Positions 1 to 5,467 are shown, counted from the stretch's first letter. The stretch is 5,469 nucleotides of DNA from Caldisericaceae bacterium (GCA_021161495.1 JAGHAO010000096.1:1-5469), one strand, 5' to 3'. Numbers and translations are program-made. Notes: generated by a model not told the origin, from the letters alone.

Positions 1-93
1 ACTCTGCTTTCGATCTTCTTCTTAAAGATGGTTGTAATTATAACTGTGATAATTAGGATAAGAAATTATTCCAATGAAATAATGAGACCTCTT
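1..93. other. Left edge, no firm gene
   Basis: This AT-rich stretch lies before the first repeat. Two plus-strand frames are open from the window edge. One runs to a TGA at 127-129 and would encode a short hydrophobic stretch, then a basic tail, then repeat-derived sequence. The other stops at 54-56. Either could be the tail of a gene starting outside the window, but both are too short for a decision. I see no hairpin terminator, ribosome binding site or RNA gene here. Confidence 0.4.
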
Positions 94-221
94 CGTCACT
101 CTGAGGTGTCCCCTTCTTTGTCACCCTGAGATGTCTTTATTCAGGGTCTTAAATCGAGGGAACACGTTTCCCTCGAAACTCCTATTGAAAGACGAGATCC
201 TGAAACAAGTTCAGGATGACA
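94..221 (+). repeat. Mosaic palindromic repeat, complete copy A plus truncated copy
   Basis: Positions 94-118 are a truncated left end (CGTCACTCTGAGGTGT plus a pyrimidine-rich tail). The full unit follows at 119-221. It begins TGTCACCCTGAG and ends TTCAGGATGACA, so its ends are inverted repeats of each other. Three hairpins lie in series. The first is CCCTGA (124-129) with TCAGGG (141-146). The second is TCGAGGGAA (154-162) with TTCCCTCGA (168-176). The third is ATCCTGAA (197-204) with TTCAGGAT (210-217) around an ACAAG loop. It contains no reading frame of note. The compact palindromic build resembles REP/MITE-type intergenic elements; mobility is inferred only from the number of copies. Confidence 0.85.
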
Positions 222-238
222 AATAAAATTCAAAATGC

Positions 239-274
239 GAGATTCTTCTGTCGCTACGCTCCATCAGAATGACA
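239..274 (+). repeat. Right-end repeat module, variant loop
   Basis: This short unit begins GAGATTCT and ends AGAATGACA, matching the third hairpin module of the full repeat at 195-221. ATTCT (242-246) pairs with AGAAT (266-270). The loop is longer and different from the ACAAG loop of the other copies. It stands alone, without the left-hand modules, and is followed after 8 bp by the next repeat copy. Confidence 0.7.
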
Positions 275-282
275 GCCTTTTT

Positions 283-378
283 TGTCACCCTGAGCGTTTT
301 TTGCGCTCTTTTCCTTGGCATGCATTACGCCAAGTGGGTCTTAAATCGAGGGAACACATTTCCCTCGAAACTCCTATT
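283..378 (+). repeat. Mosaic repeat copy B, altered left part
   Basis: The copy starts with TGTCACCCTGAG, but its first hairpin is replaced by GAGCG (292-296) with CGCTC (304-308). An extra stem follows, CTTGGC (314-319) with GCCAAG (329-334). The 43-bp core at 336-378 contains the TCGAGGGAA/TTCCCTCGA hairpin and ends CTCCTATT. That core is identical to 5367-5409 and differs by one base from 144-186. The right-hand GGATGACA module is missing, so the copy stops at the CTCCTATT boundary. Confidence 0.8.
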
Positions 379-385
379 TTCTTTC

Positions 386-490
386 TGTCACCCTGAGATG
401 TCGTAACTCAGGGTCTCGTTTTTAATTCGTTCATTAAAGTGAACCCAAAAGTATAAAAAGACGAGATTCCGAAACAAGTTCGGAATGACA
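386..490 (+). repeat. Mosaic repeat with exchanged central hairpin
   Basis: Both ends match the complete unit. Hairpin one is CCCTGAG (391-397) with CTCAGGG (407-413). Hairpin three is ATTCCGAA (466-473) with TTCGGAAT (479-486) around the same ACAAG loop, followed by GACA. The centre is unrelated to the TCGAGGGAA core and instead carries a palindromic stretch, GTTCA (429-433) with TGAAC (440-444). The stem of hairpin three differs from copy A (TTCCGAA against TCCTGAA) with compensating changes on both sides, which suggests that pairing is kept. Confidence 0.8.
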
Positions 491-500
491 GGAAAAATAC

Positions 501-587
501 GAGATGCTGAAACAAGTGCAGGATGACAAAGAAAAGGCAAAATACGAGATTCTTCGTCACTCACTTCGTTCGTTCCTCCAGAATGAC
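501..587 (+). repeat. Two right-end repeat modules in tandem
   Basis: Two solo copies of the right-hand module lie here. The first is 501-528, GAGATGCTGAAACAAGTG to GGATGACA, with an imperfect stem. The second is 546-587, GAGATTCTTCG to CAGAATGAC, whose interior is a CACTTCGTTCGTTCC-like stretch instead of the ACAAG loop. Neither has the left-hand CACCCTGAG module. A further fragment of a left module (CTCTGAGATGTCTTTA) follows at about 600-615. Confidence 0.75.
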
Positions 588-744
588 CCCTACCCGTAGC
601 TCTGAGATGTCTTTACAATCTATACATTGCTTGATAAAACAATGAGAAAAAAAGAGATGATATAGTCATATAGAAGAGGGATTTTGAGCTAACTTCCAAT
701 TTGCGTAAAAAGATTTCCGTCTTGCTAATAGTTTGGAGCGGGTT
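588..744. other. AT-rich tail downstream of mnmA
   Basis: Apart from the repeat fragment near 600-615, I see nothing recognisable here. It lies directly 3' of the leftward mnmA gene, so the end of that transcript must fall here or in the repeats beyond. I find no GC-rich stem followed by a U-run on the minus strand. The nearest stable hairpins are those of the repeat modules at 466-587. Confidence 0.5.
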
Positions 745-1767
745 TTATTCCGATTTTATTATTATCCCGCCGCCGAAAACGTAACCCCCCCTGTAAAGAA
801 CGAGGCTCTGACCCGGTGTCACCGCAAAGATTTTTTCTTTGAAATGCACAACGATTTTTCCGTTTTCTCTTTTCAGGATGCAAGGAGTTTCTTTTGACTT
901 GTACCGCACTTTGCAGGTGAGTTCCGCAGGTTTTCCGTCCCACTCCTCTATGAAGTTCGTGTCCGTTATCTCCGCCGTCGAAAACATACATTCTTCCCTT
1001 GTGCCTAAAATTACGGTGTTTGCTTTCACGTCGGTTTTTACAACGTAAAGCGGTTCTCTGAACGAAACCCCAAGCCCGCTCCTTTGCCCTATTGTGTAAA
1101 AATACGCTCCTTTGTGACGGCCAATCACTTCCCCTTTTGTGTTCAGGATGTCGCCGTAGTTTACGGGGAAGTGCTTCCGCAAAAATTCGGAAAGTTTGCC
1201 GTTTACAAAACAGATGTCCTGGCTTTCCTTTCTGAATGCCGGCAAGCCCGTTTCTTCCGCAATGCAAAAAATTTCTTCCTTTTTATACTCTCCCAGAGGG
1301 AAAAACGTGCGCCTCAGTTCTTCCTGCGAAAGTTTCCAAAGCATATAAGATTGGCCTTTCCTTTTGTCAACCCCTTTTTTCAGGCGCATTCTTTCTCCTT
1401 TTTCGATTTGAGCGTAATGCCCCGTTGCAAAAAACGATTTTCCGAAAATCTCTTCCGCTTTCTCAAAAGCAAGAGAAAATTTTATTTTTTGGTTGCACAA
1501 GACACAGGGGTTCGGCGTAAACCCTTTTTTATAAGCGTTTAAAAAATCCCCGATTATTTCTTTTCTAAATTCTTCCGATACATCAATGCGTTTCAGGGGA
1601 ATTTTCAGAATCTCGGCAACCTTCTTCGCCTCCTCGAATTCTCGTTCCGCTTTTTCCGTTTTCAACATATCGAAAAATGCGCCGAAAACTTCGAAACCCT
1701 TTTCTTTCAGCAGATATGCGGCAACGGAACTGTCCACCCCGCCGCTCATTCCGACAATTACTTTCAT
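745..1767 (-). CDS. mnmA: tRNA-specific 2-thiouridylase MnmA
   Basis: This cytoplasmic enzyme activates U34 of the Lys, Glu and Gln tRNAs with ATP and inserts sulfur delivered as a protein persulfide by a cysteine desulfurase relay, giving s2U34. The 340-residue protein is complete and of normal family length. It shows the N-terminal ATP-pyrophosphatase P-loop SGGVDSS (8-14) and TPNPCVLCNQKIKF (84-97), where C91 matches the first catalytic Cys and C88 makes a Cys-x-x-Cys pair. ATGHY (115-119) and SQDICFV (182-188) follow, with C186 as the second catalytic Cys. TIGQRSGLG (225-233) leads into the C-terminal beta-barrel domains. I chose the ATG at 1765-1767 because MKVIVGMSGG matches the family N-terminus; an in-frame TTG at 1798-1800 adds 11 unconserved residues. 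No good Shine-Dalgarno precedes the chosen start. The gene is divergent from the operon on its right and does not belong to it. Confidence 0.96.
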   Translation of the reverse strand: MKVIVGMSGGVDSSVAAYLLKEKGFEVFGAFFDMLKTEKAEREFEEAKKVAEILKIPLKRIDVSEEFRKEIIGDFLNAYKKGFTPNPCVLCNQKIKFSLAFEKAEEIFGKSFFATGHYAQIEKGERMRLKKGVDKRKGQSYMLWKLSQEELRRTFFPLGEYKKEEIFCIAEETGLPAFRKESQDICFVNGKLSEFLRKHFPVNYGDILNTKGEVIGRHKGAYFYTIGQRSGLGVSFREPLYVVKTDVKANTVILGTREECMFSTAEITDTNFIEEWDGKPAELTCKVRYKSKETPCILKRENGKIVVHFKEKIFAVTPGQSLVLYRGGYVFGGGIIIKSE

Positions 1768-1773
1768 AAACCA

Positions 1774-1800
1774 ATGATACCACAAATTTTCCTTGCGCAA
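1774..1800 (-). promoter_or_regulatory. Possible mnmA promoter, leaderless geometry
   Basis: On the minus strand a TATCAT (1779-1774) resembles a -10 box, with a weak TTGCGC (1800-1795) 15 bp upstream. Only six bases separate the -10 from the mnmA ATG, so transcription would begin at or next to the start codon. This fits the absence of a ribosome binding site. The -35 match is poor and the spacing short, so this is a tentative call. Confidence 0.3.
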
Positions 1801-1810
1801 ACCCGCTTGC

Positions 1811-1838
1811 TTGATTTTAAAAAATTTTGACTTACAAT
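1811..1838 (+). promoter_or_regulatory. Sigma-70-like promoter for the rightward operon
   Basis: TTGATT (1811-1816) and TACAAT (1833-1838) are separated by 16 bp of A/T-rich sequence, close to the housekeeping consensus. The start point would be near 1845, giving a 5' leader of about 37 bases before the aminotransferase ATG. That is too short for a known riboswitch class. The overlapping TTGACT (1828-1833) has no -10 box at a suitable distance. Confidence 0.6.
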
Positions 1839-1866
1839 ACGTTGGATAGGTCGTTTACAAAAATGA

Positions 1867-1872
1867 AAGGAG
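1867..1872 (+). promoter_or_regulatory. Ribosome binding site that fixes the aminotransferase start
   Basis: AAGGAG lies nine bases before the ATG at 1882. The earlier in-frame ATG at 1873 directly abuts this site with no spacer, so a ribosome bound here could not use it. The start at 1882 is therefore preferred. Confidence 0.75.
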
Positions 1873-1881
1873 ATGATAGAA

Positions 1882-3186
1882 ATGGGAAGCATTCTCATTA
1901 AAACGGAAATTCCCGGGCCGAAAAGCAGGGAGATCGCAGAGAAGAGGTATCGTTATGTAGCATCGACAATGGACTCCCTTGCACCATTCTACATTGCAAA
2001 AGGACACGGCGCAGTTGTTGAGGATGTTGACGGAAACAGATTCTTAGATTTCACCGGCGGTTGGGGGTGCCTCGTCGTGGGCCACACACCGGAACGTGTG
2101 GTAAATGCAATAAAAGACCAAACGGAAAAATTCATACACACGGACTTTACCGCAGTTCCTTACGAGCCTTTCGCAGAACTTGCAAAAATGATCGCAGAAC
2201 GCGCGCCGGGAGATTACGAAAAGCAAGTGGCTTTCTTCAACAGCGGTGCGGAAGCGGTGGAAAATGCCGTGAAAATCGCAAAAGGCGTAACCCGAAGAAA
2301 AGCAATTGTGGTTTTCGAATATGCGTTCCACGGAAGAACACTCCTTACTATGACAATGACGCACAGGCCTATGCCTTACAAGTATATTTACGGGCCTTTC
2401 GCATCGGAAGTTTACAGGCTTCCTTTCCCCAATCCCCACGTAAACAAAATGAAAATAGGTGATTTCGAAAGAGTTTTGAAAGATAATGTTTATCCCGAAG
2501 ACGTTGCCGCAGTTGTCATAGAGCCGATTCAGGGCGAAGGCGGGTTCAACGTGCCGCCCGAAGGGTTCCTCGAAGAAATCAGAGAAGTTACCAAAAAATA
2601 CGGCATTCTCTTTGTTGCCGACGAGGTTCAGAGCGGATACGGAAGAACGGGCAAACTCTTTGCCATTCAAAACTGGAACGTAACGCCTGACCTTATCTCT
2701 CTCGGAAAATCCATTGCGGCAGGGCTTCCTCTTTCCGCGGTTGTGGGAAAGAAAGAATATTTCGACGCACTTCCAGGAAGTTCCATAGGCAGCACGTTCG
2801 GAGGAAACCCCGTTGCGTGCAGGGCCGGAATTGAAGTATTAAAAATCATTGAAGAGGAAAATCTTCTCGACCGTGCAGTAAAGTACGGCGAGATTATAGA
2901 TAATAAATTCAAAGAGATGCAGGAAAAATACCCCGTAATAGGCGAAAGAAGAGGAATAGGTGCAATGCGGGCGATTGAATTCGTAAAAGACAGAGAAACG
3001 TGGGAGCCTGATGCGGAAACAACAGGCAAAGTAATTCAAATTGCGTTAAAGAAGGGTTTAATCCTTGCGGGCGCAGGGCTGCACAAAAATGTTATAAGGT
3101 TCCTCATCCCGCTTGTGATGAGTGAAGACGAACTGCGAGAAGGGCTTGAAGTTTTGGACGAGTCCGTAAAAGAAGCGATATCTTAA
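1882..3186 (+). CDS. gabT: Class III PLP aminotransferase, 4-aminobutyrate type
   Basis: The 434-residue cytoplasmic enzyme should move an amino group from an omega- or alpha-amino acid to 2-oxoglutarate, using pyridoxal phosphate. Family landmarks in order are SGAEAVENAVKIAK (121-134, cofactor phosphate loop), FHGRT (149-153), IEPIQGEGGF (213-222), DEVQSGYGRTG (247-257, with D247 for the pyridine nitrogen), K276 in LGKSIAAG as the Schiff-base lysine, and GSTFGGNPVAC (303-313). R152 and E219 match the Arg and Glu that bind substrate carboxylate and gate the active site in E. coli GabT. By contrast, W61 in GGWGCLVVGH occupies the place of Ile50 in that enzyme, so the donor substrate may differ. 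GABA, ornithine, lysine or a broad-range role all remain possible. It is the first gene of the cluster, 50 bp before ahcY with a hairpin between them. The family is certain; the gene symbol is a best guess. Confidence 0.85.
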   Translation: MGSILIKTEIPGPKSREIAEKRYRYVASTMDSLAPFYIAKGHGAVVEDVDGNRFLDFTGGWGCLVVGHTPERVVNAIKDQTEKFIHTDFTAVPYEPFAELAKMIAERAPGDYEKQVAFFNSGAEAVENAVKIAKGVTRRKAIVVFEYAFHGRTLLTMTMTHRPMPYKYIYGPFASEVYRLPFPNPHVNKMKIGDFERVLKDNVYPEDVAAVVIEPIQGEGGFNVPPEGFLEEIREVTKKYGILFVADEVQSGYGRTGKLFAIQNWNVTPDLISLGKSIAAGLPLSAVVGKKEYFDALPGSSIGSTFGGNPVACRAGIEVLKIIEEENLLDRAVKYGEIIDNKFKEMQEKYPVIGERRGIGAMRAIEFVKDRETWEPDAETTGKVIQIALKKGLILAGAGLHKNVIRFLIPLVMSEDELREGLEVLDESVKEAIS

Positions 3187-3195
3187 TGTGGATTC

Positions 3196-3217
3196 AAAGG
3201 GCGCTCAGGCGCCCTTT
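3196..3217 (+). terminator. Intercistronic hairpin, possible partial terminator
   Basis: AAAGGGCGC (3196-3204) and GCGCCCTTT (3209-3217) form a perfect 9-bp stem with a TCAG tetraloop, ten bases after the aminotransferase stop. The U-tract is short (CCCTTTATT), so read-through is likely. It could lower ahcY expression relative to the first gene, or protect the upstream message. No separate promoter is visible in the remaining 20 bp before ahcY, which argues against complete termination. Confidence 0.6.
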
Positions 3218-3223
3218 ATTGAT

Positions 3224-3230
3224 AAGGAGG
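3224..3230 (+). promoter_or_regulatory. Strong ribosome binding site of ahcY
   Basis: AAGGAGG ends six bases before the ATG at 3237. It supports that start over the internal ATG at 3264, which has no comparable site. Confidence 0.8.
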
Positions 3231-3236
3231 TAAGGG

Positions 3237-4457
3237 ATGAAGAAAAATTCCGGAGATCTGAAAATGGAATGGGCGAAACTCAATATGCCCGTAATGAAAA
3301 ACATAGAAAAGAGATTTAAGAAAGAAAAACCTCTGAAAGGCGTAAATATCGCAATGGCACTCCACCTTGAAGCAAAAACGGCCGTGCTTGCGCACATCTT
3401 GAGCGAAGGCGGGGCAAATGTTGCAATTACAGGCTCGAACCCTCTAACAACTCAAGACGACGTTGCCGAGGCGCTTTCCCGCAAGGGTGTCGGCGTTTTC
3501 GCAAAATACGGAGAATCGGAGAAAGAGTACTGGGAAAATTACAACAAAGTGCTTGACGTAAAACCGGACATCATCGTGGACGACGGCGGCGATATGGTGT
3601 ATCTCGTGCACACAAAGAGGAAAGAACTGCTCAAAAAAATTATCGGCGCAAGCGAAGAAACGACAACCGGAGTAATCAGAGACAGAGCGCTTGAAAACGA
3701 AGGGAAACTGAAATTCCCCGTAATCGCGGTGAACAATGGGCAGTGCAAGTATCTGTTCGACAACAGGTACGGAACCGGGCAATCCACGTGGGACGGAATT
3801 ATCCGCACGACAAACATCACGATTGCAGGAAAGAACGTTGTGGTCGCAGGATTCGGCTGGGTAGGAAGAGGCGTTGCAATGCGGGCAAAGGGACTGGGAG
3901 CAAGAGTGTTTGTAACCGAAGTCGACCCGATACGCGCAATGGAAGCACACATGGAAGGCTTTACCGTTCTTCCGATGAAAGAGGCGGCGAAGATAGGCGA
4001 CATATTCGTTACGACAACAGGCGACACGAATGTGATTGACAAACGCCACTTTTCCTTGCTAAAAAACGGTGCAATCCTTGCGAATGCCGGGCATTTCAAC
4101 GTGGAAATCAATATGCCGGAACTCGAAAAGTCCGCCGTAAAAAAGCGCGTTGTAAGAGAAAACATCACGGAGTATACACTTCCAAACAGAAGAAAAGTAT
4201 ACGTCCTCGGAGAGGGAAGGCTCGTGAACCTCGCCTGTGCGGACGGCCATCCGATAGAAATAATGGATCTTTCATTTGCATTGCAAGCGCTCTCCGTGGA
4301 ATACCTTCTTAAAAACGGAAAAAAGATGGAAAACAAAGTTTACAACGTTCCCGCCGAAATCGACCTCCGCGTTGCCGAAGAAATGCTGAAAGCAAACGGG
4401 ATAGAAATCGACAAACTCACGAAGAAACAGATAGATTATTTGACAAAGTCGCACTGA
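3237..4457 (+). CDS. ahcY: Adenosylhomocysteinase, short thermophile/archaeal form
   Basis: This NAD-dependent cytoplasmic enzyme reversibly splits S-adenosylhomocysteine into adenosine and homocysteine, relieving inhibition of methyltransferases. In the 406-residue protein I see the substrate-domain ALHLEAKTAVL (41-51, H43), DDGGD (115-119), SEETTTG (139-145), and K171, D175 and N176 in CKYLFDNRYG, matching human K186, D190 and N191. The Rossmann NAD loop is AGFGWVGRG (204-212). H286 in NAGHFNVEI and H338 in DGHPIEIMDLS are also conserved. It lacks the extra segment of mesophilic bacterial enzymes and the C-terminal K-P-x-H-Y-R-Y tail, ending soon after KKQIDYL. That form is usual in archaea and Thermotoga-like bacteria, some of which prefer S-inosylhomocysteine, so the substrate could be either. 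Its stop codon overlaps the ribosome binding site of the next gene, indicating co-transcription. Confidence 0.95.
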   Translation: MKKNSGDLKMEWAKLNMPVMKNIEKRFKKEKPLKGVNIAMALHLEAKTAVLAHILSEGGANVAITGSNPLTTQDDVAEALSRKGVGVFAKYGESEKEYWENYNKVLDVKPDIIVDDGGDMVYLVHTKRKELLKKIIGASEETTTGVIRDRALENEGKLKFPVIAVNNGQCKYLFDNRYGTGQSTWDGIIRTTNITIAGKNVVVAGFGWVGRGVAMRAKGLGARVFVTEVDPIRAMEAHMEGFTVLPMKEAAKIGDIFVTTTGDTNVIDKRHFSLLKNGAILANAGHFNVEINMPELEKSAVKKRVVRENITEYTLPNRRKVYVLGEGRLVNLACADGHPIEIMDLSFALQALSVEYLLKNGKKMENKVYNVPAEIDLRVAEEMLKANGIEIDKLTKKQIDYLTKSH

Positions 4458-4462
4458 GGAGG
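4456..4462 (+). promoter_or_regulatory. Ribosome binding site overlapping the ahcY stop
   Basis: GAGGAGG begins inside the TGA stop codon of ahcY (4455-4457) and ends five bases before the ATG at 4468. Ribosomes ending ahcY would sit on this site, so the two genes are probably translationally coupled. Confidence 0.8.
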
Positions 4463-4467
4463 CAAAA

Positions 4468-5205
4468 ATGTCATTTGTTATAACGGTTTACGTGCCGTCC
4501 GGGATTGTGATGGCATCGGACAGCAGGCAGAGTATTACGATTCAAAGAAAAGACAATACGGGTAGGGAATACCCGCCGATACAGACGGTGAGTTCGGATT
4601 ACGTGTATAAAACGCATTTACTCTCCGGCTTGAACGTCGGGATAAGCACGTTCGGCGAATCCTTGTTAGGAAAAGTGCCTATGGATTTTCACCTCAAAGA
4701 GTTCGAGGAAGAAAATCTGAGCGAAAGAGACGACGTTGAAAGCGTTGCGAACAAATTGCTCAATTTCTTCAAAAGGAAATTTCCCAATGCGGATACGTCT
4801 TTCCACATTTCAGGATACAGGAAAAACGGAAAGGTGAGTATTCCCTTCGTTTACCACTGCAACATAAGAAGAAGCGAGTTAAAAAGGCTAAACTATTCGC
4901 AAGAGTTAAACAAAGTGCTGTTCGGCGCAAGCTGGGGAGGAGAAGGAGATATCATTGCGGAAATCCTGCAACCCGCCTGGACAAGAGACAAAACAGGAAA
5001 ATTCGTCCAGGTGCAGAAACCGCCGATAATATGGGACGCAATGCCCATTCAGGATGCGATTGATTTTGCCGTCTATGCGGTAAAAACAACGATAGACACG
5101 ATAAGGTTTCAGGCAAGGCTCAAAACAGTGGGAGGCCCTATCGACGTTCTACTCATAACGCCCGAAGGCGCACGCTGGATTAAGCGCAAAGAACTTCACG
5201 CATAA
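4468..5205 (+). CDS. Proteasome-fold Ntn-hydrolase-like protein
   Basis: No gene name is recognised for this 245-residue protein. It starts SFVITVYVPSGIVMASDSR after the initiator Met. Counting Ser2 as residue 1 puts Asp at 17 and Arg at 19, as in proteasome beta subunits, followed by a Lys (K48, in DYVYKTH) where those enzymes have Lys33, after an insertion of about 14 residues. GISTFGES (58-65) sits where the conserved Gly-rich turn lies. LFGASWGGEGDIIAEIL (151-167) resembles the SGS-x-A helix region, and GGPIDVLLITPEGARWI (222-238) resembles the closing strands of HslV, Anbu and proteasome subunits. Ser2 is small enough for methionine aminopeptidase to remove Met1, exposing a serine nucleophile without a propeptide. 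No signal peptide or membrane segment is seen, so it is cytoplasmic. Length is close to Anbu. It may be a peptidase or amidase, or an inactive relative. It is the last gene of the ahcY unit. Confidence 0.7.
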   Translation: MSFVITVYVPSGIVMASDSRQSITIQRKDNTGREYPPIQTVSSDYVYKTHLLSGLNVGISTFGESLLGKVPMDFHLKEFEEENLSERDDVESVANKLLNFFKRKFPNADTSFHISGYRKNGKVSIPFVYHCNIRRSELKRLNYSQELNKVLFGASWGGEGDIIAEILQPAWTRDKTGKFVQVQKPPIIWDAMPIQDAIDFAVYAVKTTIDTIRFQARLKTVGGPIDVLLITPEGARWIKRKELHA

Positions 5206-5206
5206 A

Positions 5207-5232
5207 AAACGGCTCGCTCCCGCGAGCCGTTT
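5207..5232 (+). terminator. Intrinsic terminator of the operon
   Basis: AAACGGCTCGC (5207-5217) and GCGAGCCGTTT (5222-5232) make a perfect 11-bp stem with a TCCC loop, starting one base after the stop codon of the last gene. The U-run is short and then interrupted by CGGG. The A-run on the left arm means the stem could also work for transcripts arriving on the minus strand. Confidence 0.8.
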
Positions 5233-5290
5233 CGGGAAAATTTGCTTGTTGAACACGAAAATCCCTTTTTTGCCCCAAATATTCTCTTTC

Positions 5291-5409
5291 TGTCACCTTG
5301 AGGTGTTCCCCTTTTTTGTCACCCTGAGGTGTCCTCTCCCTTGTCACCCTGAGATGTATTTACTCAGGGTCTTAAATCGAGGGAACACATTTCCCTCGAA
5401 ACTCCTATT
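5291..5409 (+). repeat. Mosaic palindromic repeat, right-flank cluster
   Basis: Three left ends follow one another head to tail at 5291 (TGTCACCTTGAGGTGT), 5317 (TGTCACCCTGAGGTGT) and 5342 (TGTCACCCTGAGATGT), 26 and 25 bp apart. Only the third is extended. It has hairpin CCCTGAG (5347-5353) with CTCAGGG (5363-5369), then TCGAGGGAA (5377-5385) with TTCCCTCGA (5391-5399), and it ends at CTCCTATT (5409). The right-hand GGATGACA module is missing, as in the copy ending at 378. The cluster has the same orientation as the left-hand one. Confidence 0.85.
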
Positions 5410-5467
5410 AAAAGGCAGATTGTTTTCTGGAGAAACCCCGTTTTACTTTATCATTGACTATCCTAAA
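5408..5467 (-). other. Possible C-terminal end of a leftward gene
   Basis: On the minus strand a frame is open from the window edge for 19 codons, with a mixed, protein-like composition (RIVNDKVKRGFSRKQSAF), and it stops at TAA in 5410-5408. Two bases of that stop codon belong to the edge of the repeat. If it is real, the gene converges on the operon and the repeat was inserted at its 3' end. The stretch is far too short to identify, and an open frame of this size occurs often by chance. Confidence 0.18.

Noticed and set aside
1..129. Open plus-strand frame with a hydrophobic stretch at the left edge
   Set aside because: It has only 42 codons, and its last third is translated repeat. A second frame is also open at the edge, so no gene can be assigned.
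94..588. Repeated motifs that might be read as a CRISPR array
   Set aside because: The units differ in length and content, carry internal palindromes, and are not separated by unique spacers of constant size. No cas gene is nearby.
1084..1542. 152-codon plus-strand frame opposite mnmA
   Set aside because: It is the antisense of conserved MnmA motifs, and its product is Phe/Arg/Lys-rich with no recognisable domain.
1798..1800. In-frame TTG as an earlier mnmA start
   Set aside because: It has no ribosome binding site, and the 11 added residues precede the conserved family N-terminus.
1873..1875. ATG three codons before the chosen aminotransferase start
   Set aside because: It abuts the AAGGAG site with no spacer, while the ATG at 1882 has a workable nine-base spacer.
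2044..2670. 208-codon open frame on the minus strand inside the aminotransferase gene
   Set aside because: It lies opposite conserved PLP-enzyme motifs, has no ribosome binding site, and has a Phe/His/Cys-rich composition typical of antisense frames.
3187..3236. Possible S-adenosylhomocysteine riboswitch before ahcY
   Set aside because: The space is 50 bp and is taken up by a simple hairpin and the ribosome binding site. There is no room for a known SAH aptamer.
3539..4336. 265-codon open frame on the minus strand inside ahcY
   Set aside because: It lies wholly opposite a well-conserved gene and its product is low-complexity, Ser/Phe/Pro-rich and unlike any family. It is a by-product of the codon use of ahcY.
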